64,000 nt of DNA from Candidatus Altimarinota bacterium (GTDB lineage Bacteria; Patescibacteriota; Gracilibacteria; BD1-5; UBA2023), in the NCBI GenBank assembly GCA_028714815.1, contig JAQTLR010000004.1:1-64000 (forward strand), read 5' to 3'. The notes under the pieces are model-generated. The model saw only the letters and a list, made by a program, of their open reading frames with translations, ran no database searches and was not told where the DNA came from. Within the stretch, counting starts at the first letter, position 1. Each line of letters opens with the position of its first letter. The translations under genes were made by a program, and so were the position numbers. This document shows positions 27,363 through 37,275 of this stretch, in pieces.

Positions 27363-28865
27363 ATGTCTACACAACTCATCGACTCTCTTATCCGTGAAAT
27401 CGAGGCAAAAATCGATTCGACCGACCTATCGCCTGAGCGGGTGAATTCCGGGGAGGTTATATCTCTTGGGGATGGTATCGCGAAAGTCGTAGGACTTCGT
27501 GAAGTTGCCTACAACGAAGTTGTCGAATTCGAATCGGGAGCTCGTGGGGTTGCCATGAACCTGGAAGAGAATTTCGTCGGAGTCGTTGTGCTTTCTGGAG
27601 TAGATACCATCAAGGAAGGGATGATTGCGAAAACGACGGGTCGAATCCTCGAAGTTCCGGTTGGTCCGGGACTCCTCGGACGTGTCATCGATCCGCTCGG
27701 GAATCCGCTCGATGGACTCGGTCCGATCGTTTCGACGGAATCTTATCCGACGGAGCGTGTTGCGACGGGGGTTATGAGCCGAAAATGAGTGCATGAGCCT
27801 ATGGCAACCGGTATCAAGGCAGTGGATGCACTGGTACCAGTGGGACGAGGACAGCGAGAACTTATCATCGGGGATCGTCAGACCGGGAAGACCCAGATCG
27901 CGATCGATACGATCTTGAACCAAAAAGGACAGGATGTGAAATGTATCTATGTCGCTATCGGACAGAAGGATTCTAAGGTAGTTGCCATCGCCGAGGAACT
28001 TCGCCGAGCGGGTGCGATGGAATACACGACGATCGTTGCTGCCGGGGCTTCCAGCCCAGCTGCGATGCAGTGGCTCGCTCCGTACTCCGGATGTGCCGTT
28101 GGGGAATATTTCATGCTCAATGGACAGCATGCACTCATTATCTACGATGACCTCACGAAACATGCGAATGCGTACCGTGAAATGGCACTCCTCCTTCGTC
28201 GTCCACCAGGACGAGAAGCGTATCCTGGAGATGTATTCTACCTTCACTCTCGTCTTCTGGAGCGTTCTGCGAAGCTCAATGACTCCCTCGGAGCCGGTTC
28301 TATGACGGCACTTCCGATCATCGAAACCCAGGGAGGGGATGTATCCGCATACGTTCCGACGAATGTCATCTCCATTACCGATGGACAGATATTCCTCGAA
28401 TCCAATCTCTTCAATGCGGGTATCAAACCAGCGATCAACGTGGGACTTTCTGTATCTAGAGTTGGAGGATCCGCTCAAACGAAGGCGATGAAACGCGTTG
28501 CCGGAACGCTGAAACTTTCCCTCGCTCAGTACCGGGAACTCGAAGCATTCTCCCAATTCGCTTCCGACCTCGATGAAGACACCCGTTCTGCTCTTGAACG
28601 GGGGAAACGTATGGTAGAAATCCTCAAACAGGACGTCTATTCTCCGGTTCCGTTCCAGAAGCAGACCTGCATCATCTACGCGGGAACCAACGGATACCTC
28701 GATAGTGTCGCGGTCGGTGACATCAAGAAATTCGAAAAAGATCTCTATGCAGAGCTTGAGGAAGAAGGAACGATCCTGAAAACCATTCTTGAAACCAAGG
28801 ATCTGAATGATGAAACGAAGACGAAACTGAATGGAGTATTGGAGAATTTGAAGAAAATGTATTAA
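27363..28865 (+). CDS. atpA: ATP synthase F1 subunit alpha
   Basis: 500 aa, full length. Noncatalytic nucleotide site with P-loop GDRQTGKT, preceded by [42 protein letters not shown] and the alpha signature region around [14 protein letters not shown] are clear. One TGA (27786-27788, SRKGVHEP) reads as glycine and would split the gene under the standard code. The partner beta subunit gene (atpD) is not in the window. Confidence 0.97.
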
Positions 28866-28882
28866 TCATTAACTTTTACGGT

Positions 28883-29380
28883 ATGATAGCTCAAGTAGTG
28901 GGGGTAGCGAGAGCAACAGGGGAAAAGCTCGCAAAAAAAGTGAGAAGGAATCCTCTTCTGAAAGATTTCCCGTTCGATCAACAAACCATCCGGGATAATT
29001 TTCAGGCGGTGGTGCAAGAACATTCTTTCCTGTCATTTTTACAGAAACAATGATTGGAAAAGGATAATATAGACCTCTCTCCCACTATGAAGGGGATCAT
29101 TGTCAGGCAATATAAGGAGTACCTATCTTTACAACTCCTCGCTCCTTGGAGTGTTGTAATGCATCGTTATTTTGAAACGATCGAGAAAAATCCATGCACA
29201 AAGGGGGAGATTACAGAACATGATATCTTGTTTGAGGGTCTGACTGGACTTCAAGAATCGCTCATTGTCGATCATATCTCTCGTTTATATTCCCGATTAC
29301 CAGTACAAAAAAAATCTTCTGGTGTCATTAGAGAGACAGCAGGGAGAATCAAGAAAAGCCTTACTTGTGAAAAAAAATAG
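28883..29380 (+). CDS. Unknown protein inside the ATP synthase operon
   Basis: 165 aa, soluble, mostly helical by composition, with one TGA after QKQ read as glycine. It lies between atpA (17 nt) and atpG (3 nt), where no subunit gene normally sits. No motif is recognised. It might be an assembly or regulatory factor, or the function of the missing delta N-terminus could have moved here; neither is shown. N-terminus MIAQVVGVARATGEKLAKK, C-terminus basic. Confidence 0.75.
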
Positions 29381-29383
29381 CCT

Positions 29384-30298
29384 ATGGCATCAGGAAAAGA
29401 AATCAAAGCTCGGATCAAATCCGTCACCAACACGAAGAAAATCACTCGTGCGATGGAGCTTATCTCGACCGTGAAGATGAAAAAAGCTCAGGAATGAGTC
29501 CTTTCAAGCCGTCCTTTTGCGATCGCGGCACTTCGGATATTTGCAAATGTAAGTGAATCCCTTTGAGACATTCCATCCATCGGGGGACATGCTCATACGA
29601 CCAAGAGGGAACTTCTCGTGGTCATATCTTCCAATAAAGGGCTCTGTGGAGGGTACAATGTGAATACTTTCAAGAAAGTGGCACAGTACCGAAAAGACCA
29701 TCCGGATACGACCATCGACTACATCACTATCGGAAAAAAGGCTCGCGAATTCATCCTCCGGACCGGGGGGAACCTGGTGGCGGATTTTTCGGATGCTATG
29801 AAGGATACCATCGAAATCCGGGACGTGAAACCGGTAAGTTCCATGCTTCGGGAACTTTTCACGAAGCAAGCTCACGAGAAACTCAACTATGATGCGATAC
29901 AGGTCGTGCACAGCTACTATATCTCTGCGATCAACCAAAAGGCTATCGTGAAGCAATTCCTTCCGCTCGATCGTACGGATATCGTGGAATTTCTGAGCGA
30001 TATTGTCGGACAGGATACCAAAGGTCTCGTAGAATCGCAGAAGTATACTATCGAACCGAATGTAGAGACGATCGTGGATGAGGTCATTCCGATGATCCTC
30101 AGTATGCTCCTCTACGAGATCCTTCTCGAATCGAAGGCTTCGGAACATTCCGCGCGTATGGTGGCCATGAAGAATGCGAAGGATAGCGCGACCAAAAAAG
30201 TTTCCGCCCTGACCCTCAGTTACAACAAAGCACGTCAGGCAGGTATTACTAAAGAGGTATCAGAGATCGTGAGTGGGGTGGAGAGCATGAAGGAATAA
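29384..30298 (+). CDS. atpG: ATP synthase F1 subunit gamma
   Basis: Central rotor shaft, 304 aa. N-terminal coiled-coil helix with [36 protein letters not shown] in the middle and the C-terminal helix ending in [22 protein letters not shown]. TGAs at 29495 and 29564 read as glycine. It is the last atp gene here: the next gene is rnhA, so atpD and atpC are displaced or absent. Confidence 0.96.
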
Positions 30299-30360
30299 AA
30301 CGATAAAATCCCGTTTCGAGAAATCATCTTTTTTCAAGTTCTAATAGCTAAGTCCTCTCC

Positions 30361-30768
30361 ATGAAACTTCTGATCTATACCGATGGCTGAGCTCGATTCA
30401 ATCCGGGTCCTGCGGGAATCGGGGTTTTCATTACGGATGAAAATGGGAAACCTCTGGAGAGGCGGCATAAGTATCTCTGAATCGCGACCAATAATCAGGC
30501 AGAGTATCAGGGAGCACTCCATGGGATCCGTCGGGGGATCGAGCTCGGAGCGACCGAGATAGAGCTTCGTATGGACTCAAATCTCGTTATCGAACAGCTT
30601 TCCGGAAATTTCAAGATCAAGAACCCGGAACTGAAGATCATTTTTCAGGAGATCCAAGAGATCCTGAAATCTTGGAACGGGAAGATCCGGTATATCCACA
30701 TCCGTCGCGAGTTCAACAAGGAAGCAGATCGACTCTCGAATGTGGCGATGGATGAGGGGACAAGGTAA
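30361..30768 (+). CDS. rnhA: Ribonuclease HI
   Basis: Cleaves RNA in RNA-DNA hybrids. 135 aa, slightly short (E. coli 155), of the type without the basic handle. Catalytic residues visible: Asp8 in IYTDGGARFNPGPAGIG, Glu in NNQAEYQGAL, Asp in RMDSNLVIEQL, and Asp in FNKEADRLSN. Two TGAs (codon 10, in the conserved DGGA, and in KYLGIA) read as glycine. Ends the atp transcript before a terminator. Confidence 0.93.
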
Positions 30769-30771
30769 AGC

Positions 30772-30800
30772 AAAAGGGCCGCATAGCGGCCCTTATTTTT
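30772..30800. terminator. Terminator after rnhA, shared with the convergent small gene
   Basis: Hairpin AAAAGGGCCGC-ata-GCGGCCCTTATTTTT, 4 nt after the rnhA stop; the minus-strand gene ends at 30817. Confidence 0.9.
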
Positions 30801-30816
30801 GTTCACCCTCTCTCTG

Positions 30817-31098
30817 TTACTGGAGGGGACAACTTACACAGGGGGTTCCTTTCTTTATGGAACCGCCCATCTTCGAGCAGAAATACTCTCCGCACGATCC
30901 GCGTGTTACTATGATGCGTTTCCCATCTTCGATCCCCGTACCGCAGAAAAGAATATTACTCTTCCTGTGGTTGTTGATATCGATGGTTCTTTCGCCTCGT
31001 CTTGCTGCTTTTTTCCTTCTCTCTCCATAATGACGGGCCCTTCTCGGTTGAGTCGGGACTCTTACGTCTTTTTCGGGGTAAACCTGTCCGGTAGTCAT
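30817..31098 (-). CDS. Small basic Cys-containing protein, function unknown
   Basis: 93 aa. Basic N-terminal half (RRARHYGERRKKAARRGER), C-terminal half with Cys residues in FCGTG, SCGEYFC and PCVSCP, suggesting a metal site. Not recognised. It is the only gene in the window with a textbook Shine-Dalgarno, AAAAGGAGGGTATC before its ATG, and it has its own promoter divergent from rnpB. It contains no TGA and ends in TAA. The strong ribosome-binding site makes it a real gene and hints at a different origin or regulation. Confidence 0.75.
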   Translation of the reverse strand: MTTGQVYPEKDVRVPTQPRRARHYGERRKKAARRGERTIDINNHRKSNILFCGTGIEDGKRIIVTRGSCGEYFCSKMGGSIKKGTPCVSCPLQ

Positions 31099-31169
31099 GA
31101 TACCCTCCTTTTGTACACGGGAATTCGTGCCGCCTATTTATAGGCAATTCCTTTCCCTTTGCAAATTTT

Positions 31170-31217
31170 TTTATAAAATAAATAAAGATTTTGCAAATCG
31201 CAACCCTTTCGTATAAT
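31170..31217. promoter_or_regulatory. Divergent promoters sharing a palindromic TTGCAA (-35)
   Basis: TTGCAA at 31191-31196 is its own reverse complement. Rightward: 15 nt then TATAAT (31212-31217), placing the start at 31224, the 5' end of RNase P RNA. Leftward: 15 nt then TATAAA (minus strand of 31170-31175), serving the small Cys gene. The same design occurs at 47048-47097. Confidence 0.65.
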
Positions 31218-31223
31218 GTCAAT

Positions 31224-31600
31224 CTCTTCTTTCGGAGGGACATACGCCGAAGGATTTAAAACCCTTTAGAGGAAAGTCCGGACACCGCCCGGGATAGTAT
31301 AGCAGATAACGTCTGCGGCTCTGGAATATACTTAAAATCCAGGGTACGGAAAGTACCACAGAGACGATACTAGTCGGCTTCGGTCGATGAAAGGTGAAAA
31401 GTCCGCCCCAGGCGGACATAATTACTCTTCGGGGTAATTATGTGGCAAACCCTATACGGTGCAAGAGGAATGGTACTTGGTCTATCTATGACGATCTCGG
31501 TCGATAGGCAGAGTATACCTCGCTAGAGAGTACGGGCGACCGTGCTCCGAGATAGATGTATGTCGAGACACAGAATCCGGCTTACTACCCGAAAGAAGAG
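31224..31600 (+). ncRNA. rnpB: RNase P RNA
   Basis: Catalytic RNA of RNase P, which matures tRNA 5' ends. Helix P1 is perfect: CTCTTCTTTCGG (31224-31235) with CCGAAAGAAGAG (31589-31600). The hallmark GAGGAAAGTCCGGACACC follows near the 5' end and AGACACAGAATCCGGCTTAC near the 3' end; a GGTGAAA/GGTGCAAGAGG-type core is in between. Length of about 377 nt and layout fit the bacterial A type. Its promoter is 7 nt upstream. Confidence 0.97.
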
Positions 31601-31626
31601 ATTTAAAAAAACTAAAAATTCTTATT

Positions 31627-32247
31627 ATGAATATCCTCCTTGTCTGAATCCAGGGTTCCGGGAAAGGGACCCAGGCGCGCAAAATCGCTCATGATTACGG
31701 TTACCATTTCTTCGAGATGGGGCAGAAGCTCCGGAATTTCTCGGAACTCGATCATCCTCGCTCCAGCGAAGTGAAAGCTTGTATGGACCAGTGAAAACTT
31801 GTCCCCGACGACCTCGTCACCGCCATGCTTGAACACTATCGCGATACCCACGGATCGGACAAGATCCTCTTCGATGGTATCCCCCGATCGAGTGCTCAGA
31901 AAGCGCTCTTCGATGCGGTTTTCCCGAACTATTTCGTGGTATTTCTCGATCTCAAGCGCGAGCAGGCTATCGAGCGTCTCGCGGGACGGAAGATCGATCC
32001 GTCCACCGGAGAGAGTTTCCAGGCCGATTTCCAAGGGGATTTCAGTCCGTTCACCGGACAGAAGCTCATCAAGCGACCCGACGACAATCCCGAGGCGGTT
32101 GCGAAACGGATCGGGATCTTCTACGATAATACTCTCCCCCTTTTGGCCCTCTGGGCGCAGGAAGGGAAGCGGGTTTATACCATCGATGCCTCTCGGGATG
32201 TGGAAACGGTGTATGAGCAGATTAAAGTGGTTCTATCGGCATATTAA
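31627..32247 (+). CDS. adk: Adenylate kinase
   Basis: ATP + AMP to 2 ADP. 206 aa. P-loop MNILLVGIQGSGKGTQARKI, where the first glycine is TGA (31645-31647); AMP-binding FFEMGQKLR; ILFDGIPRSSAQ (DG-x-PR motif); lid region KIDPSTGESFQADF without the zinc cysteines. Two TGAs in total. It follows rnpB by 26 nt with no terminator between, so it may share the rnpB promoter. Confidence 0.95.
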
Positions 32248-32271
32248 TTTTCATTATCATCTCCATATTTT

Positions 32272-33099
32272 ATGAATCCGAATATTCTCCCTTCCCACAG
32301 AAGGATTGCCAAGCCGAACGGAAAAGTATTTCCTGCAGTCGAACGTCTCGCATCGAACATTCCTTACTGAAAAGTTTCTCTGCCATGGATGGCAGGAGAG
32401 GAGAAATTTACGTATGTCTCTAATCTTATGATGTACCAACAGCGTGTACATTTTTTCCAAGACGAAATCATCACGACCTCTCTTGAAGAATACTATGAGA
32501 ATAGGTTGTATGAAACCATAGTCGGTTCGCTTTTGCGGAAATATCTCTCGAAAGACGATCCGGACAATGTTTTTTACTATACCTCTCAACACGATGATTA
32601 TTATTCCGCATGCGATTATATCGTCAGCCAACCGGGAAATAGGGGGAAATTGGTGCGTATAGATTTGACCGTCAGCAATAGTGAAATCCGATCATTCGAG
32701 GATAATTATACACAAGCCACCATGAGCAAAAAAATCCGTTTGTTCCATAGAGGATCAGGAATACCGGAAGAATTTTTTCAGTCGGTCCATCCGGGCATGA
32801 AACCGACCCCCCTTCCTCTCATTATTTTACGGGTGAATCGGCCCATCCTTGCGGCATTTGCCCACGATTTTTTCAAGACCATGGCATCAGGAAGCACAAA
32901 GATCGATATCCTCGAACATTTCTCCTGATGGATACATAATAATTCCGCCATTACACAGAACCGCATCGCTTATATTCTCGGTATGGAAAAGAATCCGGGT
33001 ACATCTCCATCCCAATATGAGCAAATAGCGGAACTGTCCATGCAAATAGGGAGATTATTCGCTGGAATAAGCGACGTAGAGCTTTATCAAAAGATATAA
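32272..33099 (+). CDS. Unknown protein between adk and hemW
   Basis: 275 aa with two TGAs read as glycine and a TAA stop two bases before hemW. No membrane segment or signal peptide. Contains acidic/aromatic stretches (TSLEEYYENRLYETIVGSLL, DYYSACDYIVSQPGN) and a C-terminal helical part. The mention of VRIDLTVSNSEIRSFEDNY suggests an alpha/beta fold. No family is recognised. Tight spacing to hemW (2 nt) suggests cotranscription and possibly coupled translation. Confidence 0.75.
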
Positions 33100-33101
33100 A
33101 C

Positions 33102-34163
33102 ATGTTCTTCTACCTCCATATCCCGTTCTGTCGCCAAAAGTGCCGGTACTGCAAGTTCGCGCTCACGCCGAAGTTCGACGAGCTCAAGGTTCGTACCTAT
33201 ATCGATGCTCTGAAGCGGGAAATAGGGGATTTTTTTTCCACACATCCGGAAGTATCCATCAAAACCGTCTACTTCGGCGGAGGAACCCCATCGGTCCTGA
33301 CGGGCGAGCAGATAGCTGAGATCCTTGATGTATTTCGTAGACAGAAGGGATTCGCGGATATCTCCGAAATCACTCTGGAATCCAATCCCGAAGATATTTC
33401 GAGCGAGTACCTTGATGCTCTTTCCAGACTTTGAATCAATCGGCTGAGCCTCGGGGTTCAGACTCTGAACAACGAATCGCTCCGAATGGTCGGGCGAGCG
33501 GATTCGAATGGATCTATCTTCCAAGCGCTCGATGCCATCGCAGAAGGTCCGATAGGGAATGTCTCCATCGATTTGATCGCGGGACTTCCCGGCACCGCTC
33601 CAGAACAGATCGTCTCGGATCTGACCGAGATATTTTCGCGAGCTACTCCAAAGCACGTGAGCATCTATATGCTCGAGGACGAGTCCTATCCCGCAAGCTG
33701 GAAACCACACTTGCCGGACGAGGGAACGATCCGGAGCGAGTACCGGTCTGGGATGGAATGGCTGCAATCAAGAGGATTCTACCGGTACGAACTCTCCAAT
33801 TTCGCATTGCCCGGTTTCGAATCGAAGCATAACCAATCCTATTGGAACCACTCGGATTACCAGGGGTTCTGACTCTCCTCGGCGAGTTTCGTCGGGGGAG
33901 AGCGGTTTGCTAACAGTTCCTCGTTCATGGGCTATTATCGAGGAGAAAAACAGACCGACGGGATATTGTCGAGCGAATCGAGAAATATCGAACGGATCAT
34001 GTTCGGCTTCCGGACCTCCGGCGTGTCCTTGGATGAGCTCCAGAACAGGAGCATGGTCGAGAAATTCAGAGAAGAAGGACTCCTGGAAGTGCGGGAAAAC
34101 AAAGTTTTTCCAACTTCGACTTGAATTTTTCTGATTGACTATATAATAGGCGAGCTGATTTAA
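33102..34163 (+). CDS. hemW: Radical SAM protein HemW (oxygen-independent coproporphyrinogen oxidase-like)
   Basis: 353 aa. Radical-SAM cluster CRQKCRYC (C10, C14, C17), VYFGGGTPSVL, RLSLGVQTLNNE, DLIAGLPG and MLEDESYP are all HemN/HemW motifs. HemW proteins carry heme and usually lack coproporphyrinogen oxidase activity; the NHS-less C-terminus and the absence of heme genes nearby favour HemW. Three TGAs (33432, 33870, 34122) read as glycine; the last extends the protein into FPTSTGIFLIDYIIGELI, the family C-terminus. Its 3' end contains the tRNA-Thr promoter. Confidence 0.9.
34121..34147 (+). promoter_or_regulatory. tRNA-Thr promoter inside the 3' end of hemW
   Basis: TTGAAT (34121-34126), 15 nt, TATAAT (34142-34147), 21 nt before the tRNA. 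It overlaps the last 14 codons of hemW, so these codons are doubly constrained. Confidence 0.6.
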
Positions 34164-34168
34164 TATCG

Positions 34169-34244
<76 letters not shown>

Positions 34245-34254
34245 GTGAAAAAAG

Positions 34255-34282
34255 AAACATCCCCCAGAAATGGGGGATGTTT
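34255..34282 (+). terminator. Terminator after tRNA-Thr
   Basis: AAACATCCCCC-agaaat-GGGGGATGTTT, 10 nt beyond the tRNA CCA. Confidence 0.85.
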
Positions 34283-34300
34283 ATGTTTTCTGGATCATTA

Positions 34301-34451
34301 ATAGGGACACGAACGTGAGGTATTTTTCCGTGAATACGGGAAAATAAGACGTGCCTCGGATGGCACGTCTGACCGAGGGCGGCCCAGAGGGGTGTCCCAT
34401 CGTTGGCTCCAGTGAAAATAAGAAACATCCTGTAGAAATACAGGATTTTTT
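34301..34451 (+). repeat. Structured segment with inverted T-arm and duplicated tRNA-Thr 3' end
   Basis: GGGACACGAAC (34304-34314) is the exact reverse complement of the tRNA-Thr T-arm (34221-34231). At 34392-34430 the tRNA 3' end plus trailer (from GTGTCCCATCG through CCA to AAACATCC) is repeated directly, 38 of 39 positions matching 34225-34262. GGGACAC and GTGTCCC can close a stem around two hairpins (CCGT-gaat-ACGG and GACGTGCC-tcggat-GGCACGTC). A second terminator ATCCTGTA-gaaa-TACAGGATTTTTT ends the block. No tRNA 5' half is present. Confidence 0.6.
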
Positions 34452-34462
34452 GTTACTAAACT

Positions 34463-34489
34463 TTGCATTTCCGAAAAACTTCTTATAAT
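34463..34489 (+). promoter_or_regulatory. Putative lemA promoter
   Basis: TTGCAT (34463-34468), 15 nt, TATAAT (34484-34489), 31 nt before the lemA start and after the second terminator. Confidence 0.6.
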
Positions 34490-34520
34490 CGCTTGGTTTA
34501 ATTTTTTACCCATCCAATCT

Positions 34521-35078
34521 ATGTCACCAGGTTATATCGTTTTAGGGATCGTTGTCCTCTTGGTCATTTTCGTTATCTCCAAGTATAATGGGATCATCCA
34601 GATGCGGAACAATCGGCAGAACGCTTTTGCTGATATCGATGTGCAGCTCCAGCAGCGGTTCGACCTTGTGCCGAATCTCGTGGAAACCGTGAAAGGGTAC
34701 GCGAGCCATGAACAGGCTGTGTATGATAAGATCATGGAATCCCGGAAGGCGTATGCAGGGGCAGAGAGCATCGATGAGAAGATGGCGGCAAATACTATGC
34801 TCGGTGGGGCGCTCGGAAAGATCCTCGCTATCGCGGAGAGCAATCCGGAACTCAAAGCGAACCAGAATTTCATGCAATTGCAATCCGAGCTTTCCGATAT
34901 CGAGAACAAGCTTGCTGCAGCAAGACGGTTCTTCAATTCCGCGACCAATGAATACAATACGTATATTCAGGTGTTTCCGACCAATGTGGTAGCGAATACA
35001 TTCGGATTCAAATCCGAACTTTCGTTCGAGCCGGAGAACAGAGAAGAGGTCGTAAAGGCTCCAAAAGTACATTTTTAA
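34521..35078 (+). CDS. lemA: LemA family protein
   Basis: 185 aa membrane-anchored protein. N-terminal membrane helix (YIVLGIVVLLVIFVISKY, about 5-22), then the LemA helical domain: YNGIIQMRNN, DVQLQQRFDLVPNLVETVKGYASHE, and the C-terminal ARRFFNSATNEYNTYIQVFPTNVVA. The precise role of LemA is unsettled; its gene is commonly next to htpX, as here (21 nt apart), suggesting a shared role in envelope quality control. Confidence 0.93.
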   Translation: MSPGYIVLGIVVLLVIFVISKYNGIIQMRNNRQNAFADIDVQLQQRFDLVPNLVETVKGYASHEQAVYDKIMESRKAYAGAESIDEKMAANTMLGGALGKILAIAESNPELKANQNFMQLQSELSDIENKLAAARRFFNSATNEYNTYIQVFPTNVVANTFGFKSELSFEPENREEVVKAPKVHF

Positions 35079-35099
35079 TACCTGTAAAAATAGAAAAAT

Positions 35100-36194
35100 A
35101 TGGCAGTAGTCTGAATACAGTCGGCGATTTGGTCCAATAGATTCAAAACACTCCTGCTCATCGCTCTCCTTCCGGCTCTGCTTTTCGGAGTGTTTCTGGT
35201 GGTGTTTTTCTGTCTGCACTATTTCGGGGATAATAACGGGAATAATGCCCGGGAATTCTATACCAACACCATGAATGGAACATTGAAAACGATAGAGGGA
35301 GAACCTATTACCGTTATTCCGACGGAAGTATTCCCTGTTTGTTCCAGTACGAACCCGGATATATGTGTATACAAGCTATATGCGTTACAGGCTTTCGACG
35401 ACATTTCCGGTATTTTCCTGTTCCTTGGACCAGTCCTGCTCGTATGGTGTCTCATCGCATTCGCTTTCCATAGGAGCATCATATTTTCCTTCACGCAGGC
35501 GAAACCGATCACGAGGAAAGAATACCCGGAACTCTACAATATCGTGGAGAATCTCTGTATCTCGCGCGGACTCCCGACACCCAATATCGGGATACTCGAG
35601 GATGACAGCTACAACGCTTTTGCGGTCGGATGGAATCCGAAGAAGGCGTGGATCGTTTTCTCGCGGGGGATTATTAATATGCTCAATAAGCAGGAAATCG
35701 AAGCGGTGGCAGCCCATGAGCTCACGCATATCATGAACAAGGACGGACTCCTTATGGTGGCAGTCATCGTGTTTATCGGAGCAGTGGCGGCGATCGGCGA
35801 GATATTGGTTCGGATAGCAGCGAGGATGAAGTCGGACTCCAGCTCCGGAAAGAACGGGTGACAGGCTCAGGCTATCATGTTCATTGTGGGAATTGTATTG
35901 CTCATCCTCTGATATCTCATCCTGCCCCTCGTACAGTTGGCTATCTCCCGCAAACGGGAGTATCTGGCGGATGCATGAAGTGTCGAGCTGACCCACGATA
36001 AATTATCCATGATCAGCGCACTTCAGAAAATCAGCCAGGATTCCGTCATCGAGAGCATCAAAAAAGACTCCGTGTCAGCGCTCTGTATCAGTAGTCCGTT
36101 TCCGAAAACTTCAGGGCTCGTGAGCAGATTCCATGAGTTCTTTTCCACCCACCCTTCTATCGAGAACCGGATAGAATTGCTGGAGAAGTATTAA
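35100..36194 (+). CDS. htpX: HtpX-like M48 membrane metalloprotease
   Basis: 364 aa zinc protease of the cytoplasmic membrane that degrades misfolded membrane proteins. Two N-terminal helices (about 15-38 and 98-118), zinc motif HELTH near residue 205 with a downstream EYLADAGSVELT supplying the third ligand, then two more hydrophobic segments before it. Four TGAs read as glycine, including the glycine of ADAGS. The C-terminus has HPSIENRIELLEKY, the family ending. Cotranscribed with lemA. Confidence 0.93.
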
Positions 36195-36253
36195 AAACCG
36201 TTTTTTTTAGAATATTTCCTATAGAAAAAATTTATCCCATAAATAGCATTCGT

Positions 36254-36763
36254 ATGTCTCTGCACACAATTGCCGGTTTCTTTATAGATAATATCAATAC
36301 ACTCTCTTTGATCGGTGCGGTGGTGGGTTTTCTCTGGGGAGTGTATCAGTACAAGAAGAGTATCGATCTCAAAAGGGCGGAATGGATCCATAAGATATTC
36401 AATACTTTCTATCTCGAAGAAAAATTCAAGCATATCAAGAAGGGGGTGATATACGCAGAAGTCCTGGATCCGTCTATCGCAGAAGTTTTGAAATATTACA
36501 TTACGAAATCTCAAAAAAAACCGCATGTTCTAAGTCCGGAAATCGATAGGGATGCTATTATCGAAGAACTTATCAATTTTTTCAATTTTTTTGAGTTCAT
36601 CATCTATCTTGTTGAGATCAACCAGATATTCAATCGGGATGTACAGGTGATGTTCCATGGGTTTCTCACACGTATAGGAAGACATGATCTTGTTGTCGAA
36701 TTTCTCAAGTGTACAGGGTACGAAAAAACATCGAAATATCTTCGGGAAAATATTCTAGAATAG
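36254..36763 (+). CDS. Unknown membrane-anchored protein
   Basis: 169 aa. One N-terminal membrane helix (TLSLIGAVVGFLWGVYQY, about 17-34) followed by a basic helix KKSIDLKRAEWIHKIF and a helical soluble part. The layout resembles small one-helix proteins of the DUF4760 kind, but the match is not certain. Last gene of the lemA run, ahead of a strong terminator. Confidence 0.7.
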   Translation: MSLHTIAGFFIDNINTLSLIGAVVGFLWGVYQYKKSIDLKRAEWIHKIFNTFYLEEKFKHIKKGVIYAEVLDPSIAEVLKYYITKSQKKPHVLSPEIDRDAIIEELINFFNFFEFIIYLVEINQIFNRDVQVMFHGFLTRIGRHDLVVEFLKCTGYEKTSKYLRENILE

Positions 36764-36774
36764 ATCGCGAATTC

Positions 36775-36806
36775 AAAAAACCCTTCTCGTTGCGAGAAGG
36801 GTTTTT
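36775..36806. terminator. Bidirectional terminator
   Basis: AAAAAACCCTTCTCG-ttg-CGAGAAGGGTTTTT between two convergent genes, with U-runs on both strands. Confidence 0.9.
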
Positions 36807-36807
36807 G

Positions 36808-37275
36808 CTATATTCCTTGAGGGGCTAATGAATTCCTCAGATTCCTGAGCAACTCGCTCCATGTTCGGGTGCAATCGCCCCTGAGTTCTTCAAAATGGAG
36901 GGTTCCGAGAATTCTTTCCAATTGGATGGAATCACCTGAATGCCATCGGAGCTGTCCACGAGCATACATCTCCGCCCGTTTCATTTCTCATCTATCGATA
37001 TAATCCAGAAATACCTGAGCCTTCGCTCCATTATTGAGCCGGAGCCATACCTCCTTTTCCTTTTTTGTTGTTGCCTTGATGAGCTGGGTGTGGGAAAAAT
37101 CCACTGCCTCGGCGAATTGTCCGGATCGGATGAATGCACAATAATTGTCCGATCATTCAAAGTTCTGATCCAACATGCCTTCACAGAACGTCTGAACTCC
37201 TGCGGCCAATGCCTCGCTTCCTTTTATGAGTTCCAATGGGAAGTCGATTTCTTCCTGTCATGCCAAACCTTCCAT
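36808..37275 (-). CDS. Unknown soluble protein, visible only with UGA as glycine
   Basis: 155 aa on the minus strand, ATG at 37275, TAG at 36808-36810. Three TGAs (MEGLAG, NFEGSDNY, DYIDRGEMKRAEMYARGQ) read as glycine; under the standard code nothing here exceeds 50 codons. Composition is that of a normal helical protein (KATTKKEKEVWLRLNNGAKA, RTWSELLRNLRNSLAPQ) with a repeat-like helical feel. It ends 2 nt from the shared terminator. No family recognised. Confidence 0.75.
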
